Assembly (NCBI RefSeq): GCF_003589595.1
Contig: NW_020653852.1
Coordinates: 6,940,118-7,004,117, forward strand
DNA from: Hyposmocoma kahamanoa
Lineage: Eukaryota > Arthropoda > Insecta > Lepidoptera > Cosmopterigidae
DNA: 64,000 nucleotides
Direction: 5' to 3'
The notes beneath the pieces are model-generated. The model saw only the letters and a program-made list of their open reading frames with translations. It was not told where the DNA came from and did not search any database. This document shows positions 34,501-45,041 of this stretch, one piece after another (within the stretch, counting starts at the first letter, position 1; every line of letters starts with the position of its first letter). Both the position numbers and the translations under genes were made by a program.

Positions 34501-37500
34501 ACGTCAAATTACCGAGAGCACCTATTGTTGATATTATTATACTCAACAACACTTTCATTGTAGTCCATGACTGAGCTAACTTTAACACTCGTAACTGTAA
34601 TAAAAATAAATAGATAAATTAATATACACGATAATTTCACAATAATATTAAAACAAAGCGTAGAAGTAAATGCAATAAACATAACATTCAAAATGTTATC
34701 CAGTGAAATAATGGAAACAACATACAGTAACAAAGGAAAATTAGTAAATGTAATAGGTATGAGAAACATGTTCAAACCCCTCATGCAAATGCACAGATTT
34801 GGAAAAAATAGGATTTAAAAAGATTTACATAGCACGTAGGCTCAATTTGTATTACAGGTACATGTACAAAATGCACTCTTGAAATAGTAAGTGACTCAGT
34901 AAAATAAAAAATTAAACATAGTTGTAAGTTAATTTCAATTGGATATTTTCTAATACTGATTTGATTATTATTTATTATTGATGCATCATCTGAGGATCAG
35001 CAAATAATTCGAAATATATTTTTGAAACTCTTCCACATTACATAATATAAAGAAGGCTCACAAATTTTCCAATTTTGTTAATATTATGTATACTGAGATA
35101 GTAAAGAAACTTACCAATCGAAGGCCCCTCAATACGGATAAGCCGTCTACGAGCTCAAATATGAGATCAAGAAGGCTGGCTGATACAATGATCAAATCGA
35201 ATATGTTCCATCCGCAAGCAAAGAAGTCTTTACTCATCGCCATGACCTTCATTATACACTCTAGGGTAAATATTGACGTGAACACCTGGAACGCAATAGA
35301 ATAGTTTTTAAAATGTTGGTGTCAATGAATATATGCATGTAAATGAACGAAAAATCACACAAAACTTTGCGAATTTGTTATATTATGTTGTTTTTGATGT
35401 TGGGATAAATGTTACTAAATTTTTTATTTACCTTATTTCCTACATCTAACACCTGTCTAACATTCTCACTCATGCCGTGATGCTCCAGAGCCAGGAACAA
35501 AGTATTGAGTACTATACATGTCGTTATAAATAACTCAAAGAGCGGATCTTTCACGATTCCATATAAGCAGTTTTGAAACTGAAGCCATCCCTCGTAGTCT
35601 ATACAGCAGGTTACACAGCATTCGCTGTTTCGATCCATAAGTTCATCTGCGATCAAATTAAATTAGCTATTGAAATTGGCCAGGTTAAAATAACACTGAC
35701 AAGGCACAAGAGTAGAGAAAAGAGAAGATACAGTTGTCAAGAATAGCAAAAGCGCAGTGAAGCAAAGAAATTTGTTCGATGCAAAGCATCTCTTTGCACA
35801 ACTAATTACATCAAGTAATCATTGAAAAACATCATGCATTTGAAAGCGGAAATATCGGGGATAAAAACAGATGCAGGAGAAATGCACGGTACTTAGTTTA
35901 CAAAGGCCAATAGTGTAATTTAGTCCGTGTTGTTACCAGTAAAGTGGTATCGGTTTAGCTGTGATCAGATTGTAGTATCAATTTTCATGTTTCTGGAGAA
36001 TCTGAATCGCATAAAAGTTATAACATCTTTGACTGATTTAATTAAAATGTAAGAAACTATAATACTATTGCATGAGTCATTGTTAGACTTGAATGCGATT
36101 CTGCAATACGACGACTGCGAATCCAGTGATAAAGTCACCCTGCAGTCTTCCTGTAGGGAACAGGGGTGGACTGGGGGGCAAAAGCGTTGTCTGTGTTTTA
36201 CTAACCTGTGAAGTAAGTGCAATTTTGCTCGTAATTGCCCATATGAGTTTTGTGCGTGGCTGCCAATAAACTGAGCTCATTAATTTTCGTCGTCTCCGCT
36301 TGCGGGAGGTCGGGCGCGCGCTTGTATGGCCAGTCCGCCCCTGACGATATTAATGATGGTAGAAGCGAGGTTGCAATAGTGTCGCACCAAAATGCTCAAT
36401 GAGGGACGCCCCATTGAGTTGTGAAGCTAATGGTGAAGGTTAACAGTCGATAGACGCAACCATTTCTCTGTGTGGGCCAATTAAGCCATGGGTACGATTT
36501 GCGAGAATAAGGTAACCAATGATTGAGGCACTAAGTACCTACATAAAACAAAGCATAGACAACTTTAATTAATGGTTGCCTCTTCGACGTCAGCATCTAT
36601 AATTTATTATTAAAATTGCAGAACGAAATTGCAGTTTCTACAACCTTGATAGCTTTGATGTAGTAGTAAATTATATTGTTAAAAATTTTTCAAAACATCA
36701 TCATGCTATCTAAGGGTTAAGTGGCTCCGTTTGAATAAGGGCTTTGATTTATTTACGCCCAAGTTCAAACGGTTACAGATATTTTAAGGATCGTTCTAAA
36801 ATAAAAGAACCTTACTTAATGCTTCTGAAATCCAAAGAAAATATCACCTGTTTGCAAATGCAAGTTGAAAAAAGAGCGAAAAGTTAGATATTTGGAAGAA
36901 GAAGTGATTCGAGACAAAGATCGGTAATCTAATAAATTTGAAAAGTTCAAGAATTTGAAGAAATTTTGTACAAAGTTTTCTTGAGAATTTTTCTAGGAAA
37001 GCGTTAAAAGTTTTTTTAATAACATAGCCTAATCGTTATAAGTTGAACAAATTCGAAAAGTAGAAGAATATTTAACATGCATAGAAAGAGCCTTATTTTA
37101 CAAATATGGGTAATATCTACAGCTTATTTGTCTTTTTTCATGATAACCTCAATAAATGTGTTTATATTCGCCTCTTTCGTGTTGCAAAGCTTTCATTCAG
37201 TGGCCTGTTGTGTTATTTATTTTGTGCTTTCCAGTGTTGAAGCCGTGCCAATCAACGGTTGTTATCTTTAGTGTAATGCTACCAAATGTTTTGTTTTGAA
37301 TTTCTGTGGTTTTTAGTTTACCAATGCTTTTTAATTTACTTTTAGATTGATGGCATTACACTTAATTCCAAAGCTGTGCAATCAAAGGAAGAAATAATCT
37401 TGTTTTACCTAGCACCACAATCTGGTTGAGGTAGTCTGGATTTAAGGGATACTTGTCTTGAATACTACTTCTTTCAGAGTGTTTTTCCTTTTCTTTCGTC

Positions 37501-40500
37501 TTCTCTGGCTGCTTTGTTTGAGTTTGTTCTTTTGATCCGTTTTTTGGCTTTGGCTCTTGAGGTTTAGGTTCCTGTAATTTTAAATAATCGAATATTCATT
37601 AATATATTCAATAATCAAACATTATGCCTGGCGGTTCATCATCTAGGTTAACTCTTTTTACCTTAAGTATTACGGGTAGAGGTGTCGGTGGAGGATTTGA
37701 CGATGGTGGTACAGGAGGGTGTAGATGCACTCTCCTTGGATGGGGATGAGTCTGTGCCTGGTCATCAGATGTGTGTTCACCATCGTCGTGGTCATCTACA
37801 ACTCCAGAATCGTCAAGAGACGACTCTCGATTGTTGCTATGATCGCTGAGTTGGCGACCTGCTGCTATTAAAGCACCTCCTCTACCTGTGATACAAATGT
37901 ACATTTGAAACACTAAAAATCGCTCAATTAAGAAACTTGAAACAAGACCGCAAAAAGTAGGCTGTTCTAAATATAAATATATATTGATTGATTTTCGTTG
38001 ATTTGAGTAAGTAGATATATTGTATTCAAAGATTCCTCGATTGTCGGATTGCAAGCTCACGTGTCCTGGTGTAATTAATAACTGATGCTCAAACATTGTG
38101 ATGTTAAAATATAACTGGTGAGCTACTTTCAATCCAAAATCCACCTTTTAGGTTCAAAAGCAGCATTCTTATCCTGGGTTGTCGCAGAAGCGACATACAA
38201 GAATTTTGAAAGTAATATATCGAAAATTTTAATTGGGTGTATTTTAAACTTTGAGTTTGACCGTTAAATTATAGAAATACTCGTAGATTATAATATAAAT
38301 CGGCTGCTACGCTAACGTCGTAGCTAATGTCTATGAGTCCAAACAATCATGTAAGTTATGCGTAGCAACCGCTACGTAGTTTGAATTCTCGAGTGCCGCT
38401 CGAGCGTTGTTTTTCAAGTATGTTTCATTATATTTTCGTAGTCCGTTTGAAATACGGTAAATTAGAGTTTGAACCTAATCTATTGGATAGATTAATAATC
38501 TCAGTACAGAGTACTAAAAAAACCGGCCACAAAAGTAAGTGGAATTACGTCTATTTGCTAAGTTTTATTGAAATATCCCCTAGTTCGCCACTATACAGGA
38601 CTTAACACTGGAGGTAATAAAAATCGGTTCTCACTACTCAAAGTATATTGAGAGAAAAACGCCTTGAATTGGAGAAATAGCAAAATCAACCATTAAAGTA
38701 ATCGCTCCTAAATTAAAGTTAAGCGCTATTTATAAAAATTAATCTTCATGCGTGAACAGCTACCCTTCGAGGTGGATGCTTTTCTTCAAAATGAAATGGG
38801 ACAGCTATGAAGGTACCCTCTTTCCAACAAAAAAAGAATCATGAAAATCGGTTTACAAATACCGGAGTTATCGCGTAACATATATACAAAAAAAGAAGGT
38901 GCAGACGAATTGAGAACCTCCTCCTTTTTTGAAGTCGGTTAATAAATGATAACTATTCTGCATAAAACTCTACGCTCTCATGTTTTTTGGTTATAATTTT
39001 CTGGTATTATTTAATTGAATTGTTTAAATAGCCGATATAGATGAAAGATATTCGGACACTGATAATTTTTTTGCACACCTGTCCAATGTTCATTATAACT
39101 TAGAAATAAATCACATCAATATTAAGAAAGCGCTTCAAAACAAAATTATAATTGTTATAGTTGTTTATTTTCGAACAACATTATAGACAACACACAGAAA
39201 TCCAAATGTTAAATTCCTAGCTCCCATTCCAAATGACGGTGTCATCGTATTTATGCAAACTGCTACGTATGCTAAATTGTGACACTTTTCGGTAACCGAT
39301 TTCAATAAACCTTGGCAAATAGACGTAAGTCGAAATACATCTATTTGTGAAACTGAACTTTTGAGGTAGGTTTTTTTTTATAAAGTATTAATTGTGTATT
39401 GAAGTTCAAATAAGTAACATAAAATTTACCAGCATTTAATTATTTCTAAAACAGTGTCAGCCCTAATGATTTTATAATTTGAGGCGAGAAATCGCAAATA
39501 TTTCTAGTTTGAGTAATAATTCAACTTCAGAATCGGAAATTGATGCAGGTAATGTAGTAAATGAATATAAAATAAAATCTTACAATATTCTTTCTTTTCA
39601 TTTACCATTATCTACCTACTGTCTAGTAATTACTGTTTAATAGGTTTCAAAAACTTAATTACTTTATTCATAAACAATAATAATAACAATAATAACACAC
39701 ACACTCAACATAGCCCCACACTAGGGAAACCCTGTGTCGCGGGTGCCATGGACACACATATAGACAACCACAAATTACACTCAAACTCACAAGAGAAACA
39801 AATATTTCTATATAGGTATACAAATATTTCTCCCGGCCCGGGAATCGAACCTGGGACCTCTGCGTGGCAGTCCGTTACCGTTCGGCCACAGAGGCAGTTA
39901 AAAAAGTATCAATAGGTAGTCTCCTAACTTTATAACAATTGGCCAGTAAAGTATTATTTCTACATAACCCCTACTTACTTCTTCAAAGTCTAATTACGCG
40001 AGCAGGCCGAACTAGGCTAAATTTTGAGCATAGACATAAAAATGTTCTTTTCCTATGCCATCATTAGTTGCCTAGCAACGTTTTGTTATTAAACATTCTA
40101 TGTCGAATTTAGCCTAGTACAGTTTAATATGATACACAATTTCGTTATAAAAATTCGCTTACATTCGGTTCCGCGGCAATGTACATGGAGCCTAAAAAAC
40201 GCATCCAGAAGAAATTTATAAAATTTATAAAACACCTGAACTACAAGTGCAAACATTCTCCTAATGACTACATCGAGGATTGCCGCGTGCACCGTATCCT
40301 CACACTAGAAGAGCGCCGCGATCTGTTAGACATGGGCCTTCTATATGATGTCATGCGAGGGCGTCTGAATTGCCCTGAGTTGCTGGGGCTTATTTCACTG
40401 AGTGCACCTTCGCGTCGAACCAGACACACTCCACTATTTAGTGTCCCCTTCCAATCCACAAATTATGGTTAAAATGCTGTTCTCACTCGAATCCTTCGAA

Positions 40501-42337
40501 CTTATAATACCAAATTTGCTACTGTGGATCCTTTTATAGGATCTAAGCATTGCTTCATAAGCAATATCAAACAAAAAATTATTGACTAACAGTACACACA
40601 CCTCTACTTTACACAAAGTATATTTATTATTATTTATTTATATAAATTAATAAATTATGTATGCTATAATTACACATTCATTTTTATTCCTTTAAATTCT
40701 TATTTATATTATACGTATTGTGTTGTTTATTATACTGTACAAAAGAATATTATATTCTATGTATGTCACTTTGTATGTATATTATATTACATATATATAT
40801 AAATATATATTATATTTCCCATACATCATGTTTTCCTTCTAATAGACAGAATTCATTTCAGTGCAGTCCTTAATATTATTTTTTAATTGTTTACCGTAGT
40901 TAAGTTGCTATAATTATAAATACAATCAAGAATTGTAACAAGGGTTGGCAGTCATTGGCCTTATTTAAATTGTACCTAATTTAAGCTTATTTTATAATCT
41001 GTTGGCTGTTGCTACCCCAAATAAAATAAATTAAAATAAATAAAAGTTCACAGTATATGAATACAAAGATGAACTGTTAAAAGAAGACTCAAAACATTTG
41101 AGCTTAAATCAGGGCACTATTATTGTAGCAATAATTTTAAGTAGTAATGCATTTAATCATGTTGTGATTGATTAAATTAAGAAGTGTAATTGATTCAATT
41201 GAGAAGTGTGATTGATTCAACTAAGTAGTGTGATTGATTCAGTTATAAAGATCCATTGATACGAGTATTTTTTGTGTATAAATTGACGTCAATTTAGAAA
41301 CAAAAATCGACCAAAAACGTTTATAGCAATACCTCCCACAACTGGACATTGTTATGCAAACTAGAACCAACCCACAAAATGTTACTTTCGAGATAATTAG
41401 ATTTTTGTAAAAACAGTGTGAACAAATAAATAGGTAAGTTATTTGAGACAAACTACTTGAGTTATGTGTAGCATTGAGAATGATATAGGAAAACTATTAT
41501 GTTATATAGCAATAAATAGAAAACTTTATGTATCTTTTTTATTTAGTTAACGAGAACCATGTTCTAGTTTTCGTAATGAAAACGCTAAAGATCTACAATA
41601 CTTCAGTACATGTGATATGGATCCATTAAGCATATTTAAAAAAATACATTATGTGAAGTTGAGCAGCAGTTCTTTTTAGCTGTTAAAAAGTTACTTATAT
41701 AAGGTTGGTACCCTGAAGAACTTTTATTTTCTCCGTTTTGGCTTGGTATATTGCCAGGATCTTTTGTGAGCGGGTAAAGGATAGTCCGGTGTGCTACCTA
41801 AACACATAACTCAATTTCACTCGATGTGTGGGTTGGTTCTTGTTTGCATAACTATGTCCAACTTACTCGTGAAAATCTTCACACAAACTCACTTTTTCCC
41901 TATGAACAACGCCTGAGTCCTGACTAGAATTGCTACAATTTGTTTATTATGTGCAATAATTTGTTTCTTAAGTAGGTGTAGTAAATTTTTCTTAAAATAA
42001 TTGATAATTAATATGTGATACATATATTCTACCCGTACAATATTATTTGTAGAATCCCAATGGTATTTATACGGTAAATAAGATCACTCTTACTTCTTCT
42101 TAAATCTTGCATAAAGCTTTGTATTGAGTGAGCCAATTGCATTTCAACGTAGGTGTGTAAAGAACTATTGGGATTAGGTACAAACTATGTTACGTACAGA
42201 CTTTAGCCATGTAGTACCTACCTAAGGCATTGTCAGGATGCAGCGTGTGCGGGGGTGGCGGCGGTGGCGGTGGCGGGGGAGGCGGCGGCGACGACGGACT
42301 AGGGGTCACTGACCGCGACCTGGACTGCGATCTCGAC
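25344..42337 (-). CDS. NaCP60E: DSC1/NaCP60E-type voltage-gated cation channel, 21 exons, 5' end missing
   Basis: Complement join of 42222-42337, 37662-37885, 37409-37571, 35432-35646, 35115-35285, 34401-34594, 33546-33777, 32334-32608, 31771-32009, 31220-31514, 30686-31001, 30330-30605, 29965-30261, 29601-29889, 28876-29069, 28438-28640, 27893-28171, 27370-27729, 26870-27092, 26439-26556, 25344-25549. All GT-AG, all phases consistent, about 1,627 residues to the stop. Covers the end of the I-II linker, domains II-IV, and the C-terminus. Pore residues: E in CGEW (II), E in TFEGW (III), A in TSAGW (IV). Para has K in domain III; E is the DSC1 mark, and family members such as cockroach BSC1 are reported to be calcium-permeable. 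The III-IV linker has EMFLTE where para has MFM. The C-terminus has an IQ-like motif. Domain I (expected filter residue D) is not visible. Confidence 0.95.
26439..26556 (-). CDS. NaCP60E: NaCP60E exon: C-terminal tail 2
   Basis: Branch-like ACTAAT and acceptor TACTCAG, then [35 protein letters not shown] and donor CAG|GTTCAT. 118 bases. The donor is weaker than the others. Chosen because it alone keeps the frame into the last exon. Confidence 0.75.
26870..27092 (-). CDS. NaCP60E: NaCP60E exon: C-terminal tail 1
   Basis: [20 protein letters not shown], basic Ser-rich [20 protein letters not shown], then [16 protein letters not shown] and donor CAA|GTGAGT. Disordered, phosphorylation-prone sequence. 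223 bases. Confidence 0.88.
27370..27729 (-). CDS. NaCP60E: NaCP60E exon: C-terminal EF-like domain and IQ motif
   Basis: [40 protein letters not shown], then [14 protein letters not shown], an IQ-like calmodulin-binding helix. The donor AA|GTAAGC overlaps an in-frame TAA, so intron retention would end the protein here. Confidence 0.97.
27893..28171 (-). CDS. NaCP60E: NaCP60E exon: domain IV pore and S6
   Basis: [19 protein letters not shown] with Ala as the filter residue; S6 [20 protein letters not shown]; then [20 protein letters not shown], the start of the EF-hand-like C-terminal domain. Confidence 0.98.
28438..28640 (-). CDS. NaCP60E: NaCP60E exon: domain IV S4-S5
   Basis: [21 protein letters not shown]5 [20 protein letters not shown], then turret [20 protein letters not shown]. 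Phase 0 in, 2 out. Short exon without its own start codon, found by phase and homology. Confidence 0.96.
28876..29069 (-). CDS. NaCP60E: NaCP60E exon: domain IV S2-S4
   Basis: [21 protein letters not shown]3 [18 protein letters not shown]4 start [18 protein letters not shown]. Donor AAA|GTGAGT. Confidence 0.97.
29601..29889 (-). CDS. NaCP60E: NaCP60E exon: III-IV linker and domain IV S1-S2
   Basis: [20 protein letters not shown] is the inactivation-gate linker with MFL in place of [18 protein letters not shown] follows, then domain IV S1 ([20 protein letters not shown]) and the start of S2. Phase 0 in, 1 out. Confidence 0.97.
29965..30261 (-). CDS. NaCP60E: NaCP60E exon: domain III pore and S6
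   Basis: [19 protein letters not shown] holds the filter. Glu replaces the Lys of para-type sodium channels (TFKGW). S6 is [20 protein letters not shown], ending FNMLKKK. Phase 0 both sides. Confidence 0.98.
30330..30605 (-). CDS. NaCP60E: NaCP60E exon: domain III S4-S5
   Basis: [20 protein letters not shown] is the voltage sensor, with Lys/Arg at every third position. S5 is [20 protein letters not shown], followed by [20 protein letters not shown]. 276 bases, phase 0. Confidence 0.98.
30686..31001 (-). CDS. NaCP60E: NaCP60E exon: domain III S1-S3
   Basis: [17 protein letters not shown]1 [21 protein letters not shown]2 [21 protein letters not shown]3 [13 protein letters not shown]. 316 bases, phase 2 in, 0 out. 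Confidence 0.97.
31220..31514 (-). CDS. NaCP60E: NaCP60E exon: II-III linker, last part
   Basis: Starts [19 protein letters not shown], passes [19 protein letters not shown], and ends [12 protein letters not shown], just before domain III. Phase 1 in, 2 out. Confidence 0.92.
31771..32009 (-). CDS. NaCP60E: NaCP60E exon: II-III linker, middle
   Basis: [16 protein letters not shown], an acidic and Ser-rich stretch [19 protein letters not shown], then [14 protein letters not shown]. 239 bases, phase 2 in, 1 out. No membrane segment. Confidence 0.9.
32334..32608 (-). CDS. NaCP60E: NaCP60E exon: II-III linker, first part
   Basis: [20 protein letters not shown], a basic amphipathic segment, [19 protein letters not shown], then [13 protein letters not shown] and ALNR. 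Cytoplasmic. Phase 0 in, 2 out. The start [13 protein letters not shown] is a conserved DSC1 junction as I recall the family. Confidence 0.93.
32609..33545 (-). other. NaCP60E intron, 0.9 kb
   Basis: AT-rich, no repeat or exon recognised. Confidence 0.6.
33546..33777 (-). CDS. NaCP60E: NaCP60E exon: domain II pore and S6
   Basis: [20 protein letters not shown] contains the pore helix with filter Glu in CGEW. S6 is [18 protein letters not shown]. Ends NRKE at GAG|GTAATG, phase 0. Confidence 0.97.
34401..34594 (-). CDS. NaCP60E: NaCP60E exon: domain II S4-S5
   Basis: [17 protein letters not shown] completes the voltage sensor and S4-S5 linker; [20 protein letters not shown] is S5; then the turret [15 protein letters not shown]. 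Phase 2 out. Confidence 0.96.
35115..35285 (-). CDS. NaCP60E: NaCP60E exon: domain II S2-S4
   Basis: [17 protein letters not shown] (S2, with the conserved E of the charge-transfer centre), [17 protein letters not shown] (S3), then the start of S4, LSVLRGLRL. 171 bases, phase 0. Confidence 0.96.
35432..35646 (-). CDS. NaCP60E: NaCP60E exon: domain II S1
   Basis: [15 protein letters not shown], then [20 protein letters not shown] for segment S1 and [16 protein letters not shown], donor AAG|GTAAAT. 215 bases, phase 1 in, 0 out. Confidence 0.95.
35647..37408 (-). other. NaCP60E intron, 1.8 kb
   Basis: Contains a 183-bp hAT-type MITE (36161-36343). Otherwise AT-rich without recognisable features. 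Open frames at 35965-36280 are inside or beside the MITE. Confidence 0.6.
36161..36343. mobile_element. hAT-type MITE (CAGGGGTGGACTGG ends)
   Basis: Left CAGGGGTGGACTGG, right CCAGTCCGCCCCTG: 13 of 14 bases complementary. 183 bp, GC-richer than its surroundings, no coding capacity. CAGGGGYGGACTGG ends are common on insect hAT elements. No clean 8-bp duplication remains. Confidence 0.75.
37409..37571 (-). CDS. NaCP60E: NaCP60E exon: Lys/Gln-rich I-II linker end
   Basis: Encodes [20 protein letters not shown], a K/E-rich stretch, then [14 protein letters not shown], ending CTAG|GTAAAA in phase 1. With the next exon it reads VVLDELMDRN, just before domain II. Confidence 0.88.
37662..37885 (-). 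CDS. NaCP60E: NaCP60E exon: acidic and Pro-rich I-II linker
   Basis: Phase 1 in. Encodes [20 protein letters not shown], an acidic run [20 protein letters not shown], then [20 protein letters not shown] and donor AAG|GTAAAA. Cytoplasmic, probably disordered, with Ser in acidic context that could be kinase sites. Confidence 0.88.
38752..38945 (+). repeat. Dispersed lepidopteran-type repeat (GAGAACCTCCTCC tail)
   Basis: Ends AATTGAGAACCTCCTCCTTT then TTGAAGTCGGTTAA, with GAAAATCGGTTTAC in the middle. A related copy is at 47175-47265 and a complementary-type piece (AAAACCGACCTCAAAG) at 46805. I recognise it as a very common repeat in moths and butterflies; its class is not certain. Confidence 0.6.
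39690..39897 (-). mobile_element. SINE-A copy, near full length
   Basis: The complement begins TGCCTCTGTGGCCGAACGG, has GGTTCGATTCCCGGGCCGGG and ends with CTATGTTGAGTGTGTGTGTT. One small duplication (AAATATTTCTATATAGGTAT) interrupts the body. Confidence 0.88.
40131..41045 (+). mobile_element. LINE 3' end (RT C-terminus and UTR)
   Basis: Frame gives [54 protein letters not shown] and VPFQSTNYG, then an in-frame TAA, then [12 protein letters not shown]. This is the typical end of a Jockey/RTE-type polyprotein. The tail GGCTGTTGCTACCCCAAATA with AAATAAA repeats is a LINE 3' end. 5'-truncated and inactive. Confidence 0.72.
41161..41244. repeat. Tandem repeat, about 23-bp unit, nearly 4 copies
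   Basis: Repeated AAGTGTGATTGATTCAA words with spacing of 22-24 bases. Units differ by a few bases each. Confidence 0.75.
42222..42337 (-). CDS. NaCP60E: NaCP60E exon: SR-rich and polyproline I-II linker
   Basis: Encodes [16 protein letters not shown], 13 consecutive Pro, then HTLHPDNAL, between acceptor TCTACAG and donor TTAG|GTAGGT (phase 2 in, 1 out). Intracellular linker after domain I. The Pro run is coded by mixed CCG/CCA/CCC codons, GC-rich against AT-rich introns. Confidence 0.85.
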
Positions 42338-42818
42338 CTGTAGACAAATGTGAGCGAACCTTTAAAATGTCTATACGAAATTTAAAAAAAAAAGATTATG
42401 CTCATTCGGTCCCTTACAACACTTATGGACGTAAATAAATTAAAATTTTCCCGTTAACTAATCTACATCACAATAATATGAATTTTTTAATTGAACTATA
42501 TAAATAACTTTTTGTAGTAAAAAATGGGGTGCGTAAAAGGAGCTTCTCCTCAATGTCGCAGCAATTGTATTCCCACTATATCTGCAGCACCCTGGGTCTG
42601 CGCCGATTGTTACCCAGGTCAGTTCGGATAAGTTCTACGCCGCGATAATAGTGTTAAGTGTATGCCATCGCTACAACAAGAAGAAGCAGTCAAAATTGTA
42701 AGTTATGGCGATCCGTGATAATTGAACGACACATAATATATAATAATGATGTCATAATGATACCGTTCTCTAATACTTTGACCACATGTGCTACTCAGTT
42801 GTCCAGAATGACGTGTTA

Positions 42819-43117
42819 GAGCCTATTCACACGGCGTATTTTATACGCGCTATAGTCGCGCGTATGTATCGCGCATTTTGATAAAAGATAGTTTTAATTT
42901 TAGTTTTGTTTGTTAATTTCAGTTAGTTTTTGAAATTAAGCAACTACATGAAATTCTAAGTGTAAACTTCAGTGGAGTATATAACCTTCTTGCTTGCAAC
43001 GCGATGTTTGCGTGTGTTAATCGATTCACTACAGCGCGTCTGCGGCGGGTGCCGTAAATACGTGTTCGTGATACGCGCGTCGTCGGCTTATATACAATAC
43101 GCCGTGTGCATAGGCTC
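42819..43117. mobile_element. MITE with TTA duplication (GAGCCTATTCACACGGCGTATT ends)
   Basis: TTA at 42816-42818 and 43118-43120 bounds GAGCCTATTCACACGGCGTA and its complement. TIR about 22-25 bp with one mismatch. 299 bp. The interior has CpG-rich GCGCGTATGTATCGCGC words near the ends. Harbinger-like by its TSD. Confidence 0.82.
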
Positions 43118-43170
43118 TTAAGGGAACTGTCTTACTTTTGCGAAGAAGAAAAAACTTTAGTAGACTTCGA

Positions 43171-43305
43171 TCTGCAGTTCACTTGGTAAAGTATTTGCCC
43201 TAGATTGACCAAACAGACGCAGGTTCGAATGCTGTCAGATCGAAGGAAGTTTTCTTTGTATTCCATCTTTGTATTAATAATGATTACAAACTACTTATAT
43301 GTTTA
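43171..43305 (+). mobile_element. SINE-B copy
   Basis: Head CTTGGTAAAGTATTTGCC and B box GGTTCGAATGC, then CAGATCGAAGGAAGTTTTCT and TTGTATTAATAATGATTACA. Confidence 0.7.
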
Positions 43306-43804
43306 TATATTATACGCTTTTAATCTTTCACACTGTATTATGCTAACATTACAAAAGGGGGATAAACGCGATGAAACAATTTAATAGGTGTTCGCATATC
43401 TACCTACCAATTACACCCGGCGATGTTTTGGCCAGGCCGGCACAGTGCGCGTGGTTAAAGCTTTTAGTTAAGTACTCTTGTCTGGGGTTCAGCAATAATA
43501 AAGAGTTTTCACAAACGTTTCGCAGGATTTTAAGGTTTAAATGTTACCAACTCATGTTCAACAACTTTTGGTTATTCATACAGAAATTAGCACTTCCACC
43601 TGAATTTATTAATTACGTTTTGTAGTGTGAAGAAACTTTCTCTTCAAATTATGTAAAGATTATGTTCACAACCTGTATATATGTTCTTAAAAAATCTTTA
43701 TCATGAATATGGGATTAAAACTATTTTTTTCGTGTCTAAATGGCATATATTTGTTTTTTTTTTTCAAAGAAACCAACTAAATCTCGTTCCGGGTCCTATA
43801 CGGA

Positions 43805-43965
43805 TCCTTTTTTTTATGATACCAATCAAATGGACGGGATGAACAAGTCGTGTACCCGTGATGTTAAGCGACACGTCTGACCAAGCAGTTGCAGTGCCAC
43901 GCCACTGGGACAGGAATGAGTAGCACATGATGAAGGAGGCCTACGTCCAGAGATGAGCTTCCAAT
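43805..43965 (+). mobile_element. Repeat family C copy, 3' truncated
   Basis: TTTTTTATGATACCAATCAA, GAACAAGTCGTGTACCCGTG, AGCAGTTGCAGTGCCACGCC. Confidence 0.68.
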
Positions 43966-44124
43966 AAATTTTGAGTCGAATATTTCAATTGAAACCTATT
44001 ATTATTCTAATTTCATTTTAATTTAATTGACTATAATTTCATTTTAATTTTGCATGTTTTGTGCAAATGGAATTTTGTTTTTCATACATTTTTTTGGAAT
44101 AAAGGCTTTATATTATTATTATAT

Positions 44125-44285
44125 TATGAGTGCTAGAGCTACGGAATTCACTCCGGGGGTACTATCCAGGACAACCAGACCTTGACTAATTAAGGAAAGT
44201 TTATTTCCCGGTTTGGTCTTGCCGGAAAACGGAACCAGGGACCTATTTATCCAGCGCCCACAGTGCAAACCGTTGGGGCGCTAAT
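44125..44285 (-). mobile_element. SINE-D copy
   Basis: Complement starts AGCGCCCCAACGGTTTGCAC, TGTGGGCGCTGGATAAATAG, with a degraded B box, and ends ACTCCGGAGTG-like sequence matching the 53.9 kb copy. Confidence 0.7.
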
Positions 44286-45041
44286 GTCCCGAAAAGTTAT
44301 TTCATTTTCATGTTTACAATTTCGTACCCTTGGTATAACAAAGCCACATCACATGACAAAAATTCTTTTATCAAATGAAAATCTTAAAAAGAATACCAAT
44401 TTCCATGAAATAAATGATGTATGCGTAAAAAGTTATCAACTAATTCCGTCCCTAAAACCTTCATCATCATCATTTTCAGGTCATTCATTCATATTGCAGA
44501 TGTGGCCCTATTAAAGGAACTGTGTCAATATGGTACACTATTTGCGTAAATTGTTTTCTGGTTTCAATGCGCACATTAAGCGAAAATCTAATTTTTATTT
44601 CACTGTGTATGAATGTCCACAGGTGCTTGCGATTATCTAAGACTAGGTAGGTGGTTTATTTCACATACGAGTTTGTAAATGAATCCACAAGTAGGTAAAA
44701 GCGCTTACCGAAGTGTCGGCAAACAGCATTATAATGCAAATGCACGCGCCGACTACAAGATATTTAGGTCAAGCAGGTGGGAACTATTCATAATACAAAA
44801 GTACTACAATTCCGCTCTTGCATTGGTACGGAAAACTAGACATCCTGAATCCAACATTATTAGATAGCTATTGAATAATAAAAGGTACGCAAAGTTATTT
44901 CGTTATTCGTTCGCTTTTACAGAATTTTGAGAGCGAATGAAATATTTGTGTTTTATTGCACATTAAAATATACAATGACAACACAGTACAGTAATGTAAG
45001 TATATTGCAATAAGCTAATGTACAACAAGTGACCTTTTGCT

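Larger units (their letters stand above)
37886..42221 (-). other. NaCP60E intron, 4.3 kb
   Basis: No exon seen. Carries a dispersed repeat (38752-38945), SINE-A (39690), a LINE 3' end (40131-41045) and a short tandem repeat (41161). Confidence 0.6.
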
